A DNA stretch of 64,000 nucleotides, from assembly GCF_023149135.1 (NCBI RefSeq), contig NZ_JAIWJX010000002.1, positions 3,596,001 to 3,660,000 of the forward strand. Direction: 5' to 3'. Positions within the stretch are counted from its first letter, which is position 1; each line of letters begins with the position of its first letter. The DNA comes from Fictibacillus marinisediminis. GTDB lineage: Bacteria > Bacillota > Bacilli > Bacillales > Fictibacillaceae. The position numbers were made by a program, and so were the translations under genes. A model generated the notes under the pieces. That model made no database searches and was not told where the DNA came from. It saw only the letters and a program-made list of their open reading frames with translations. Of the stretch, positions 51,577 to 60,780 are shown in pieces.

Positions 51577-52419
51577 TCATTTTGCAGTATGCTCTTTTTT
51601 TAGGTGAAGGGCTTCTTCGGATCGGTCCAGCCAGTCGGCAACTAAAGCATTGAAGACTGCGGGCTGTTCAATCTGCAGGTTGTGCCCCGCCCGGTCCAAT
51701 ACAGCAAAAGATGCACGAGGAAATTGATCCAGGATGGCCCAATGATCTTTGAAGCCGACAACAGCATCCTGCCTGCCAGTAAAAAACAGCACAGGCTTCT
51801 CAAAGGGCTGCGGCAAGTCGATAGAAAAGGAAAAAGCGTAATTCTGTTTTATTTTCTCCAGAAAAACAGGATCTGCCAGCATCACACCTGGTATGATTTC
51901 TTCCCTCGTTCGTTTCAGTACATATTCATCCTGTACAACTGCTATAGACGCAAACTCCCTGGCTTCTTCCAACGGAAGGGATGCGATTAGCTGCTCATCT
52001 GTTTTAATGACCGTATGCTCCGGCAGCTCTCTTTTTTCACGTTCTGCGTAGATCGGTGAACAAATCGTGAGCAAGCCTTCTACCCTATCCCCCATTTTCG
52101 TCATGACGCCTCTCGCCAGATAGCCTCCATAGGATTCACCAGCAAGTAAAAAAGATTGTCCGGGTATTACTGTTTCAATAAAACGCAACACAACATCCAG
52201 CATATCATCCGTCCCGGTCAGCCAATACTCCCCTTTGGTCCGGCCCATTCCCGGCAGATCCAAATAGATTCGCTGAAACCCGCTTCGGTCTTTAAAAACC
52301 GGCTCCATGCAGCCTTCCATCAACCGGTAATCCGGCGAGAAACCATGAATCATGATGATAGGCTTCCCTTCCCCATGTACCTCATAATGAACCTGAATAT
52401 CTCCAAGATCGCAAAACAT
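51577..52419 (-). CDS. Alpha/beta hydrolase
   Basis: This hydrolase of about 280 residues has the oxyanion stretch IIMIHGFSPD, the nucleophile elbow LLAGESYGGYLARG (Ser), the acid in FFTGRQDAVVG (Asp) and the histidine in RAGHNLQIEQP. Catalytic triad and fold are complete; the substrate is unknown. The start is placed at 52419, with AAAGGG eight bases upstream. The longer open frame to 52626 is a translation through two REP elements (for example IGCQAPRDGTV) and is rejected. Confidence 0.85.
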   Translation of the reverse strand: MFCDLGDIQVHYEVHGEGKPIIMIHGFSPDYRLMEGCMEPVFKDRSGFQRIYLDLPGMGRTKGEYWLTGTDDMLDVVLRFIETVIPGQSFLLAGESYGGYLARGVMTKMGDRVEGLLTICSPIYAEREKRELPEHTVIKTDEQLIASLPLEEAREFASIAVVQDEYVLKRTREEIIPGVMLADPVFLEKIKQNYAFSFSIDLPQPFEKPVLFFTGRQDAVVGFKDHWAILDQFPRASFAVLDRAGHNLQIEQPAVFNALVADWLDRSEEALHLKKEHTAK

Positions 52420-52440
52420 GTACATCGCCCTTTCATTGAC

Positions 52441-52466
52441 GGTGCCATCACGTGGTGCCTGGCACC
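52441..52466. repeat. Shortened REP element
   Basis: A degenerate left arm (GGTGCCATCACG) directly adjoins a perfect right arm (52454-52466); the core is missing. It lies just upstream of the hydrolase start. Confidence 0.7.
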
Positions 52467-52551
52467 CAATTTTGCCTTCTATTCTTATCCTCATTTTAAC
52501 ATTACTTCCTGAAAAGAAGGCTTCATTCACCCATTTGCCGAATAAGAATGT

Positions 52552-52602
52552 GGTGCCAGGCACCACGATTACACATATGTCAAAACGCGGGTGCCTGGCA
52601 CC
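52552..52602. repeat. REP element (chimeric A-B core)
   Basis: Perfect arms; the core joins TTACACA to TGTCAAAA. It lies in the divergent region between the hydrolase and AraC-type genes. Confidence 0.88.
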
Positions 52603-52691
52603 CAAAATAACAAAACTCCGAAACACAGCAAAAAAGGTTAAGAATTACTATCTGCTGCACATTAAGATAGAGTCATGAGGGAGGCGGACGT

Positions 52692-53570
52692 ATGGATTAC
52701 TTCAACAGCATTCAGAATACGATCGATTATATTGAGGAGAACTTGGAAGAACCCTTGACGCTTCCGGATCTTGCCAGGATTGCCTGCTTCTCGCCTTTTC
52801 ACTTTCACCGCGTCTTTTTGATGTTGGTCGGCCATCCGGTGATGGATTACATCCGGAAAAGAAGACTTGCGCACGCAGCGGACCTGCTTGTCCATTCAGA
52901 GCTTAAGATTGTGGACATTGCCTTCAGCTGCGGGTTTTCTTCCCACGAATCCTTTAACCGGGCTTTCAAAAAGCTATTCGCGGTGACACCCACACTGTTC
53001 CGAAAAGAGAAGCTGTACACCTTTACGCTTCCTGAAAAAGCCGCCCTCATCAAAAAACCTATCGTAGGAGGACCATTTATGCAGCCGAAAATTTATATGA
53101 AGCCTGAATTTAACGTCATCGGTTATGAGCTCAAGACCACTTCTGAAGATGGTAAAAATCTAAAGGAAATCCCTGTCTTTTGGCAGACCTATTTACAAAA
53201 CAATAAGATGAGAGAGGCTATCCCCAACAAGAAGGACCCTTCCGTGGAGCTCGGCATCTGCACAGATTTTAACCAGGAAAACGGCTCGTTCAGTTACCTG
53301 ATCTGCTCTGAAGTTACGGATTCCAATAACGTTCCCGAAGGTCTTGTGGCCAGGACGTTCCCTGAAACCAAGTATGCCGTATTCACGACCCCGAAAGTAG
53401 CAGAAAACGAGTTTTCCGACAGCATTCAGGCGACATGGCAGTACATTTTTAAAGAATGGTTCCCTTCTTCCGGCTACGAACATGCCGGCGGAGTTGAGAT
53501 CGAGCTGTACGATGATCGAAGCATAAGCCCTGAATCCAAACAGATGGACATTCTGGTCCCTATAAAATAA
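52692..53570 (+). CDS. AraC-family regulator with GyrI-like effector domain
   Basis: This 292-residue protein has a double helix-turn-helix at residues 8-107 (LPDLARIACFSPFHFHRVF; IVDIAFSCGFSSHESFNRAFKKLF) and a C-terminal GyrI/BmrR-like ligand-binding domain from about 130 (KPEFNVIGYELKTT; ARTFPETKYAVFTT; WFPSSGYEHAGGVEIELY). This is the Rob/SoxS-like layout in which a small hydrophobic ligand controls efflux or stress genes. GAGGGAGG precedes the ATG. The divergent alpha/beta hydrolase is one possible target. A terminator follows at 53581-53622. Confidence 0.9.
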   Translation: MDYFNSIQNTIDYIEENLEEPLTLPDLARIACFSPFHFHRVFLMLVGHPVMDYIRKRRLAHAADLLVHSELKIVDIAFSCGFSSHESFNRAFKKLFAVTPTLFRKEKLYTFTLPEKAALIKKPIVGGPFMQPKIYMKPEFNVIGYELKTTSEDGKNLKEIPVFWQTYLQNNKMREAIPNKKDPSVELGICTDFNQENGSFSYLICSEVTDSNNVPEGLVARTFPETKYAVFTTPKVAENEFSDSIQATWQYIFKEWFPSSGYEHAGGVEIELYDDRSISPESKQMDILVPIK

Positions 53571-53580
53571 CATGAAAAAA

Positions 53581-53624
53581 AGACGGCAATCTCCTTAACC
53601 ATCAAGGAAATGCCGTCTTTTTCA
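53581..53624 (+). terminator. Terminator of the AraC-family gene
   Basis: AGACGGCA-TCTCCTT pairs with AAGGA-A-TGCCGTCT, followed by TTTTC. Confidence 0.82.
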
Positions 53625-53771
53625 GTACGTTTCTTTTTAAATATTTTATAAAGTTTCTATAAATAATTATTAAGAATGTCGAATTCTGTTGCTCTCTTTC
53701 CTTCTTCATTGTTATGGTGTTCATGAATTGCTTTGGAACGTCACATTTTTCCGGAAAGGGGGAAAATACCC

Positions 53772-54803
53772 TTGATTAAAGAATGGAACCTGTTACGCAC
53801 CCTAGCCTGTTTAAGCATTGTATTTCTGCACAGTACATCGCTGACAGCTGTCTCTGTCGGAGGTTATCCTGCGTCCGGGGTTTACAGCCTGCTGCGTATC
53901 GCTCTATGTTATGCCACACCGACGTTTGTCATCCTGTCTGAGATCATCCTTGCGAACCGCTATCCCGATCAGCTTCCGAAAAACTTTTGGAAAAAGCGTG
54001 TGAAGTGGATTCTTGCTCCGTTTCTCGCCTTTGCCGTGATCGATGCACTGGTTAGCTATCATCTCAACCCGAATATCGATATCGCTGTAATGATTAAAAA
54101 CAATCTATTAGGAAATTACGAAGGATACTTCGTTCTGATTATTTTTCAATTTTATATCCTGCATTATTTTGTCACGAAATACAACATCAAGATGAACTGG
54201 CTGATCCCTATCAGCATTCTTGTGATGAGCCTTCATTTTAAAGTGATGGAAGGCCAGCATCCTTGGATCAAAGAGAATTTATCGTATTTAAAAATTCCGT
54301 TTACGGCATGGTTTGCGTATTTTACCATTGCTTATGCGATCGGAAAAAATTACAAAGCGATCGCTGCCAAGCTGCAAGAATTCCGATACCACACGCTCTT
54401 TGGGGTAGTTCTGAGTCTCGCTATTGTCTTGATTTTTTACAAATCAGGTTATGTCAGCGTCGGGTCGAAGCGATTAGATCTGTTTCCATTAACTGTTTCG
54501 ATTAGTCTCCTCGTTCTGGCTTGGGGCCAATTGCTGCCGAATATTAAAATCGTGAACTTGATCAGCAATTACTCTTTTGGCATTTATCTCATCCACTGGC
54601 AGGTTCAGCGCTATCTTGCACCCTATACGGCTCAATGGTTCGACCAAACCCACCTGCAAGTGTTTTCGCTCTTCTTTATTACGCTTTTAATTTCAATGGC
54701 GATCATTAAAGTAATATCCTTACTACCGTTTGGATCTTATGTGGTAGGCAATACTAACCGTAAAATAAAAACGATATCTCCGAAACTGATCAAAACAGCA
54801 TAG
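53772..54803 (+). CDS. Acyltransferase family 3 membrane protein
   Basis: This protein of about 343 residues has ten hydrophobic segments. It begins with IKEWNLLRTLACLSIVFLHSTSL, holding the conserved Arg and His of acyltransferase family 3, and ends with the NYSFGIYLIHW motif. Such enzymes O-acetylate surface polysaccharides or peptidoglycan. It lacks the SGNH domain of OatA. The start is TTG at 53772, with GAAAGGGGG about nine bases upstream; a TTG at 53733 lacks a site. The neighbouring gene is a glycerophosphotransferase, so a teichoic-acid-like target is possible. Confidence 0.85.
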   Translation: MIKEWNLLRTLACLSIVFLHSTSLTAVSVGGYPASGVYSLLRIALCYATPTFVILSEIILANRYPDQLPKNFWKKRVKWILAPFLAFAVIDALVSYHLNPNIDIAVMIKNNLLGNYEGYFVLIIFQFYILHYFVTKYNIKMNWLIPISILVMSLHFKVMEGQHPWIKENLSYLKIPFTAWFAYFTIAYAIGKNYKAIAAKLQEFRYHTLFGVVLSLAIVLIFYKSGYVSVGSKRLDLFPLTVSISLLVLAWGQLLPNIKIVNLISNYSFGIYLIHWQVQRYLAPYTAQWFDQTHLQVFSLFFITLLISMAIIKVISLLPFGSYVVGNTNRKIKTISPKLIKTA

Positions 54804-54812
54804 CTTCTCCCA

Positions 54813-54847
54813 AAAACAGATGTCCCCTCCAAGACATCTGTTTTTTA
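54813..54847 (+). terminator. Terminator of the acyltransferase gene
   Basis: AACAGATGTC pairs with GACATCTGTT, followed by TTTTTA. Confidence 0.9.
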
Positions 54848-54873
54848 CGGCCATTCATCCCTCGAACACATCG

Positions 54874-54902
54874 TTGGCGGATGTTTAGGCTTACTGTATA
54901 AT
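54874..54902 (+). promoter_or_regulatory. Sigma-A promoter of the glycerophosphotransferase gene
   Basis: TTGGCG (54874-54879), a 17-base spacer and a perfect TATAAT (54897-54902), 56 bases before the start. Confidence 0.7.
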
Positions 54903-54958
54903 AGGTAAAAGATAACAATGGATAAAAATGTTTTTCAAATGCCACTGGAGGTGGAGAA

Positions 54959-56212
54959 ATGAAAACTGATTCTTTGGATTTAAGCCCATTTGTTTTGGAC
55001 TATTTTTCGACTATTTCTCAAGATGACTTAAAGAAGGATGTATTCCCTAAATATCCGGAAGTCTTTAATTTAATTGCGCAGTCACGCGGATTCGGAATAC
55101 CTTGGCAATACAAAAAAGCCGCAGAGTCCAATAAAGTTGATCAGCACATGTTTTTCTTTGAAAGTAACTTAGGCAAACAGTATACCGGAAATCCAAGGTA
55201 CATTTATGAACGCATGATCGAACGTTACCCTAATTATACATATGTATGGTGCTATGCCGGCAACGAAAAGATTCCCGGAGATCCAATCATTGTTGATAGA
55301 GCATCCGCTGAATACTATAACTTTCTTGCCCGATCACGGTTTATCATTAATAACACAACATTTCCGCTTTGGTACCACCGGCCTGAGACCTTCTACTTTC
55401 AAACATGGCATGGCACACCGTTCAAAAGACTGCACTGGGACATTTCATCACGTCCATTAGAAAAACGGTCGACGCCTGAGTTCTATGTGAAATCAACCAA
55501 ATGGGATGCCTTATTATCTCCTAATCATTATTCTACAGAGATATTCCAATCTGCTTTTAGATACGAAGGAGAAATCGTTGAATACGGTTATCCTTCTAAT
55601 GATATTTTCTATGATAAAAGAAGATACTCAAACGTCAGAGAAAAAATAAGAGCAAAACTCGGAGTGCAAAATGACAATGCTCCCATCTACCTTTATGCAC
55701 CAACATGGCGGGACGGGAAACATCTTGGGAACTCCATGTTTGAATTCAATTTAATGCTAGATCCATTTAAATTTATAGAGCATGCTCCTGAAGACGCTAT
55801 CTTGCTTATCCGTTCTCACCATATGAGCAGCTCTGATGATAAATTAACGAGTCTCGCTGGCCGTGTAATTGACGTCAGTGGCTGGGACGATGCCATTGAA
55901 CTAATGTGCGCAGCTGACGTTCTCATTACAGATTACTCATCGATCGTGTTTGACTGGTACTGCAGCCTTAAACCCGTTATTTATTATGTCCCTGATTACG
56001 ACCAATATGTCGGCTCAGTACGAGGAGCTTATTTTGAATTAAGTGAGCAGCGAGCAGGAGAGATTTGCTACACTGAAGAAGAATTGCTGCAAACACTGCC
56101 TAAAGTCTTAAAAGACAACTCTCCTGAATATAAGGATTTTTATAAAACATTCTGCGTCATACATGACGGCAATTCCTCAGACCGAGTCATTGATTACCTG
56201 CTATCCAGATAA
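54959..56212 (+). CDS. CDP-glycerol glycerophosphotransferase family protein (stand-alone)
   Basis: This 417-residue protein has one Glyphos_transf domain: FFFESNLGKQYTGNPRYIYE, QTWHGTPFKRL (His), EYGYPSNDIFY, YAPTWRDGK, IRSHHMS (His) and LITDYSSIVFDWY. It has no long N-terminal region, so it is of TarF/TagB size rather than TagF size. It lies 35 kb from the tag operon with its own promoter and terminator. It could start or modify a second phosphodiester polymer, or be a redundant primase. AGGTGGAG lies shortly before the ATG. Confidence 0.88.
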   Translation: MKTDSLDLSPFVLDYFSTISQDDLKKDVFPKYPEVFNLIAQSRGFGIPWQYKKAAESNKVDQHMFFFESNLGKQYTGNPRYIYERMIERYPNYTYVWCYAGNEKIPGDPIIVDRASAEYYNFLARSRFIINNTTFPLWYHRPETFYFQTWHGTPFKRLHWDISSRPLEKRSTPEFYVKSTKWDALLSPNHYSTEIFQSAFRYEGEIVEYGYPSNDIFYDKRRYSNVREKIRAKLGVQNDNAPIYLYAPTWRDGKHLGNSMFEFNLMLDPFKFIEHAPEDAILLIRSHHMSSSDDKLTSLAGRVIDVSGWDDAIELMCAADVLITDYSSIVFDWYCSLKPVIYYVPDYDQYVGSVRGAYFELSEQRAGEICYTEEELLQTLPKVLKDNSPEYKDFYKTFCVIHDGNSSDRVIDYLLSR

Positions 56213-56226
56213 AAATGTAAAAATCA

Positions 56227-56262
56227 GCAAAGCACCCTATGTGAAGTGAAGGGTGCTTTTTC
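56227..56262 (+). terminator. Terminator of the stand-alone glycerophosphotransferase gene
   Basis: AGCACCCT pairs with AGGGTGCT (56231-56257), followed by TTTTTC. Confidence 0.85.
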
Positions 56263-56269
56263 TATTTAA

Positions 56270-56306
56270 TAAAAAAAGCACTGCCTGTTTCCAGGCAATG
56301 CTTTAC
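56270..56306 (-). terminator. Terminator of ltaS
   Basis: AAAGCATTGCCTGG pairs with CAGGCAGTGCTTT on the minus strand, followed by TTTTATT. Confidence 0.88.
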
Positions 56307-56310
56307 TTGT

Positions 56311-58323
56311 TTAGTTCTGTTCTTGCTTTTGATCAGCAGCAGGTGCTTCTTCCTGTTTAGTCTGATCTTCAGTTTTTGCTTTATTTTTATCTTCATCACG
56401 GTAATTGTAATCGTACTTCGAGCGATCCACTGGTTTAAAATCACGTGGAGTATAGAAGCGAAGCAGATCTCCATAAACAACTTTGTCAGAAAGTTGAAGA
56501 GAATTTTCAGCAAATTCCTGTTCTTTCTGAATTTCTTTATTCTTTTTAACCGGTTCCCCAGTTTTGGCATCAAAGTACTTTCCATTGATGGCGGTAACCT
56601 TTGGACTGACAAAGCTTCCGTTACGGAATGGAACAACCTGTTGATGATCTTTGGACAGCAAATCTGTTCCGAATTGAACATACTCTTTTGTATCAACGCC
56701 AAGCAAGTGAAGAAGCGTAGGCAGAACGTCAATCTGTCCACCATACTCATGCTTCACTCCGCCTTTCATGCCAGGTACGTGAACCATGAACGGAACACGC
56801 TGCAGCTGGGCATTGTCATAAGGAGTGATTGCTTCTTTGTTCAATACTTTAGCCATGGCATCGTTATGGTTTTCGGAAATACCATAATGGTCTCCGTACA
56901 TGACGATCACAGATCGGTCATACAGCCCAGAAGCTTTTAATTGATCCATGAAGCTCTTAACCGATTCATCGAGGTAACGAGCTGTCTGGAAGTAACGGTC
57001 AACTGATCCGTCACCCGTATCATCTGGCCCGATGCTTGCTTCCGCGTCATCAATCGGATACGGGAAGTGGTTGGACAATGTAATAAATTTCGTATAGAAA
57101 GGTTCTTTCAATGTTTTCAACATTGGAAGAGACTCTTCAAAGAATGGTTTATCTTTTAGTCCGTAGTTTACAACATCTTCATCTTTCATTTGGTAATGGC
57201 TCGCATCAAAGAACTTGTCATAGCCAAATGATTTGTAGGTCTCATCCCGGTTCCAGAACGTTTTGTAATTTCCGTGGAATACTGCGGAAGTGTAACCTTT
57301 TTGTCCTAAAATAGCAGGTGCGGCTTGGAATGTGTTATTTCCGTTCGTGGTAAATACTGAACCTTGCGGAAGTCCATAAATGGAATTTTCCAGCATGAAT
57401 TCTGCATCGGATGTTTTACCCTGTCCTGTTTGGTGGAAAAAGTTATCAAAGTATAACGTATTCTTATCTTTTGTGAACGAGTTTAAATAAGGTGTAACTT
57501 CTTCACCATTCAGTTTGTAGTTGATCATAAAGTTCTGGAAAGATTCTAAATGAATGTAAATCACATTCATGCCTTTTGCCTTGCCAAAGTAAGCAGGGTT
57601 AGGCTTTGCATAGTTCGCGTCTTTGTAGTTAAGGACGTCACCCATATCACTTGAATCTGCAGATGCCTTTTGCGCGGAAATACGCATGCTTTGAATAGCA
57701 TCATATATCACATAGTTGTATGTGCCCAGGTATTTCACCAAGTAGTTGCGGTCAAATGTACGCGTTAATAGCTGCGGACGATCTGTTTCCGCCAAGCCGA
57801 TGTTAATGACAAGCAAGGCAATCGCTGAAACCAGCACAAGCTGCACTTTCTTACGAGCCATGCGAACCGGCTCGGGCTTGATGAATTTTGCAGCTACGAG
57901 AACAGTTAGAATGATGGTATCAATGAAATATAGCGGGTCATAAGGCTTAAGCAGTTCCCAGATGCTTCCTCCAAGATCTCCAAAGTTTTTCGTTTGAGTC
58001 AGGGTCGGCATCGTAATGAAATCATTAAAGAATCGGTAATACACGATATTTGCATATAAAACAAAGGAAAGGAAAAAGTTAAGGACAATGGTCCAGATAT
58101 ACGCTCTTTTACCTTTTGCAAATAGTGCCAATCCAAAAAAGAATATGGCTGAACTGATCGGGTTGATCAGCAGCAAAAACTTCTGCATTGCATTTTCTAT
58201 ACCAAGATTAAATTCAACAAGATAGCCTGTATACGTTTTTAGCCAAAAAAGAACAACAGCTAAAATGAAAAAACCAAGATGCTTTTGGACAACATTTTGG
58301 CCAGCTTTTAAAAGACCTTTCAA
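56311..58323 (-). CDS. ltaS: Lipoteichoic acid synthase (LtaS family)
   Basis: This protein of about 670 residues has five N-terminal transmembrane segments and an extracellular sulfatase-like domain. It polymerises glycerol phosphate from phosphatidylglycerol onto the glycolipid anchor. The linker has SAQKASAD (about 216-223), a likely signal-peptidase cleavage site. Active-site parts are IHLESFQNF (Glu near 260), GQGKTSDAEF (nucleophile Thr near 304), HGNYKTFWNRDE and MYGDHYGISENH. The tail is Glu/Gln/Lys-rich low complexity. TTG at 58323 is preferred as the start, with AGAGGTG six bases upstream; GTG at 58332 lies within that site. A two-component system follows upstream in the same direction. 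Confidence 0.92.
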   Translation of the reverse strand: MKGLLKAGQNVVQKHLGFFILAVVLFWLKTYTGYLVEFNLGIENAMQKFLLLINPISSAIFFFGLALFAKGKRAYIWTIVLNFFLSFVLYANIVYYRFFNDFITMPTLTQTKNFGDLGGSIWELLKPYDPLYFIDTIILTVLVAAKFIKPEPVRMARKKVQLVLVSAIALLVINIGLAETDRPQLLTRTFDRNYLVKYLGTYNYVIYDAIQSMRISAQKASADSSDMGDVLNYKDANYAKPNPAYFGKAKGMNVIYIHLESFQNFMINYKLNGEEVTPYLNSFTKDKNTLYFDNFFHQTGQGKTSDAEFMLENSIYGLPQGSVFTTNGNNTFQAAPAILGQKGYTSAVFHGNYKTFWNRDETYKSFGYDKFFDASHYQMKDEDVVNYGLKDKPFFEESLPMLKTLKEPFYTKFITLSNHFPYPIDDAEASIGPDDTGDGSVDRYFQTARYLDESVKSFMDQLKASGLYDRSVIVMYGDHYGISENHNDAMAKVLNKEAITPYDNAQLQRVPFMVHVPGMKGGVKHEYGGQIDVLPTLLHLLGVDTKEYVQFGTDLLSKDHQQVVPFRNGSFVSPKVTAINGKYFDAKTGEPVKKNKEIQKEQEFAENSLQLSDKVVYGDLLRFYTPRDFKPVDRSKYDYNYRDEDKNKAKTEDQTKQEEAPAADQKQEQN

Positions 58324-58505
58324 TTCTTTCACCTCTTCTAGTACCTCTATAACATTATTGTCTAATCACTTTTATTCGCACCTGTAAATTTTAGTCTATT
58401 TTATTATAAATAGCAAAAGTGAAAATATGATGAAAAGCTAAGATTTAATTTTATTTTTGTTTATTTTTCCTTAAAATTACGAGCTCTAGCCATGGTTTTC
58501 GTTTA

Positions 58506-59867
58506 TTATTGCGGTATTTTGATTGTAAAAACGCTTCCTTTTCCGGACTTGCCCGCAACCTGGATCCAGCCGCCGTGGGAATCCACAATCCATTTTGCAA
58601 TCGCAAGCCCCAAACCGTGGCCTCCAAGCTGTTTTGACCGGGATTTATCCGTCCGGTAAAACCGCTCAAATATCCGTTCGCGTTCTTCAGGCTTTATCCC
58701 TATACCCTGATCTTCAACTAAAATAACCAGCAATTTATTTTTTTCTTCTTTTTTCAGCGAAAGTTCAAGGTTAACCTCAGTATTTTCAGGAGAATACTTG
58801 ATGGCATTCTCCAGCAGAATATAAAGAAGCTGATCCAAACGTTCACGGTTTCCATACACAAAAAGCTGGGCAGGCGTACTCAGCCTAATTGTTATACGTT
58901 TCTCATCCGCAATTGTTTCAAGAGAATGAACCGCTTTTTCAGCCAGCTGATGAAAATCAAACACTTCTTTTCTTACTTCTGTGTTTTCTGCATCAGAACG
59001 GGCCAGTGTGAGCAAATCTCCTACAAGTTTAATCATCCGCTTTACTTCATATTTCATATTAGATAGAACAGAGTGTGAAAATTCATCTTCCTGCACTTGT
59101 TTTTCCATCTCCAGCGCATTAATAGAAGATAATATGACACTCAGCGGGGTTCGCAGCTCATGTGAGGCATCGGCGGCAAATTCACGCTGCTTCATATACG
59201 ATCTGATAATAGGTGACATAGCTCGCTTCGACATGAAATAGCTGATAAAAAAAGAAACAAAGGAAAAGACGAAAAGCAGTATGGCAAAAATGTTCAATAG
59301 CCAATCAAATAGCTCCACCCTATTAGATATGCTTTTCCCAACATATAAAATGCCAATGAATTGATTTCCTTTATAAATTTTGCGTCCAGCCATCATGAGA
59401 TCGATATTTCTTTTATTCAAATCCTCTTGCCACGGAACAAAATAAGAGACATTTAAGTTTTCATACCGGATCTCTTTTGGATTTGGATTCCAGCCCTCTA
59501 GTTTCTTATACAGCTTCGGACGGAGATGATGGTAGAGTTCATCACCCGTTAATAGCTTTCCTTTGGCATCGACGACGTAATAGAAGAACTGTTCGTCAGA
59601 AAGCATAACAAAGTTTTGTATGGAAGGCTTTTTGCCTTTTATCATTTTTTCTTTGATCACACTTACTTCCTGGTCCACGAGCTTCTTCAGCTGATCCTCC
59701 TGGCTGCTGACAATCACTCCGTATAGCAAGAAATAAACGATGACCATAAAAAGAATTAAGAACAGCATCAGAATGCCTGTATAAATCATCGTCAGCCGCC
59801 ACTGTGTACGGCTGATCAGATTCAAGTTTTTCAAAAGATTCCAGCGGGAAAAGAGGCTAGTTTTCAA
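58506..59867 (-). CDS. Sensor histidine kinase
   Basis: This kinase of about 453 residues has two transmembrane segments (about 27-50 and 190-212) around an extracellular sensor of about 140 residues. The cytoplasmic part has HisKA with ASHELRTPLSVIL (phospho-accepting His) and HATPase_c with LLENAIKYSPENTEV, VEDQGIGI, and GGHGLGLAIAKWIVDSHGG. No HAMP is obvious. The start is TTG at 59867 with GGGGTGGGG seven bases upstream, overlapping the regulator gene by 11 bases. The stimulus is unknown; ltaS downstream is a candidate target. Confidence 0.9.
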   Translation of the reverse strand: MKTSLFSRWNLLKNLNLISRTQWRLTMIYTGILMLFLILFMVIVYFLLYGVIVSSQEDQLKKLVDQEVSVIKEKMIKGKKPSIQNFVMLSDEQFFYYVVDAKGKLLTGDELYHHLRPKLYKKLEGWNPNPKEIRYENLNVSYFVPWQEDLNKRNIDLMMAGRKIYKGNQFIGILYVGKSISNRVELFDWLLNIFAILLFVFSFVSFFISYFMSKRAMSPIIRSYMKQREFAADASHELRTPLSVILSSINALEMEKQVQEDEFSHSVLSNMKYEVKRMIKLVGDLLTLARSDAENTEVRKEVFDFHQLAEKAVHSLETIADEKRITIRLSTPAQLFVYGNRERLDQLLYILLENAIKYSPENTEVNLELSLKKEEKNKLLVILVEDQGIGIKPEERERIFERFYRTDKSRSKQLGGHGLGLAIAKWIVDSHGGWIQVAGKSGKGSVFTIKIPQ

Positions 59868-60528
59868 GGCGATACCCCACCCCGCGCACACTTTCAATAA
59901 TTTCCTTTTTGGTGAGCTTTCCAAGTTTTTTCCGAAGCAATTTAACAGTGGCATCCACTGTCTTTGCTGAGACATCTGCATCGAAACCCCAGATCCGGTC
60001 AAGGATGGTTTCCCTCGGCAGTACTTGGCCTTTATTGCGAACAAGAAGATCAAACAGCTGAAATTCCCTTGGGGTCAGCTGTATCTCACGCTTAGCTGAA
60101 TTTACTATATAACTGGTACGATTCAACACAATATCATAAAGTACGACCTTTTCTTCAACAATAGGAGCAAAGTTCCTACGTGATAGAGCCCGAAGCCTGG
60201 CAAGAAGTTCGTCAATTTCAAAGGGTTTGACAAGGTAGTCGTCGGCTCCTGCATCCAGTCCATGAATCCTGTCCTGAACTGAATCTTTTGCTGTCAGCAT
60301 CAGAATGGCTTGGGAATAGCCACCAGACCGTAATCGCCGGCAAACTTCCAAACCTGTTTGCCCCGGCATCATCCAATCCAGAATCACAATGTCAAAATCA
60401 GATGCTATCGCGGTCTCATAGGCATCTTCTCCATTTGATACCCACTCTACATGATGTTGATTTTTTTTCAGCATATGGACAATCAACTTTCCAAGATGCA
60501 AATCGTCTTCCGCTACCAGAATGTTCAT
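59857..60528 (-). CDS. Response regulator, OmpR/PhoB family
   Basis: This 223-residue protein has a receiver domain (MNILVAEDDLHLGKLI; phospho-acceptor Asp in DIVILDWMMPG; switch LTAKD; KPFEIDELLAR) and a winged-helix DNA-binding domain (IQLTPREFQLFDLLVRNKG; VDATVKLLRKKLG; SVRGVGYRLEN). The ATG at 60528 starts the receiver fold exactly; GGGAG lies 11 bases upstream. It forms an operon with the overlapping kinase gene. A LexA-box-like palindrome lies 200 bases upstream. Confidence 0.93.
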   Translation of the reverse strand: MNILVAEDDLHLGKLIVHMLKKNQHHVEWVSNGEDAYETAIASDFDIVILDWMMPGQTGLEVCRRLRSGGYSQAILMLTAKDSVQDRIHGLDAGADDYLVKPFEIDELLARLRALSRRNFAPIVEEKVVLYDIVLNRTSYIVNSAKREIQLTPREFQLFDLLVRNKGQVLPRETILDRIWGFDADVSAKTVDATVKLLRKKLGKLTKKEIIESVRGVGYRLEN

Positions 60529-60728
60529 GTAAAAGCAGGCTCCCTTCAGCTTGATCACTGACTTCAACAATTGATGATAGCACAATTACTGCAAAGAGGA
60601 TTGAAATTCCTGCTGATTTCACACAATTTCCTAATTCTTATGTATGGCTGTTAGAAAATGAAGGTGGGGATTTTTTCAAAAATCACTTTACATAGGAGAG
60701 ATTCTGAGGAATAATGAGAGTTATAAAA

Positions 60729-60742
60729 CGAACGTTTGTTCC
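60729..60742. promoter_or_regulatory. LexA (SOS) box-like palindrome
   Basis: CGAACGTTTGTTCC agrees with the Bacillus LexA box CGAACRNRYGTTYC at all but one position. It lies in the gap before the response regulator gene; no SOS gene adjoins it. Confidence 0.35.
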
Positions 60743-60780
60743 TATTCAGAGTATACCTCATATCTTCTTCTTTTGTCTAT

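Noticed and set aside
52420..52626. N-terminal extension of the alpha/beta hydrolase
   Set aside because: The extension reads through two REP elements, while a well-placed AAAGGG supports the start at 52419.
59868..60053. Longer histidine kinase start at 60053
   Set aside because: The added residues are out-of-frame translation of the response regulator gene; TTG 59867 has a strong site.
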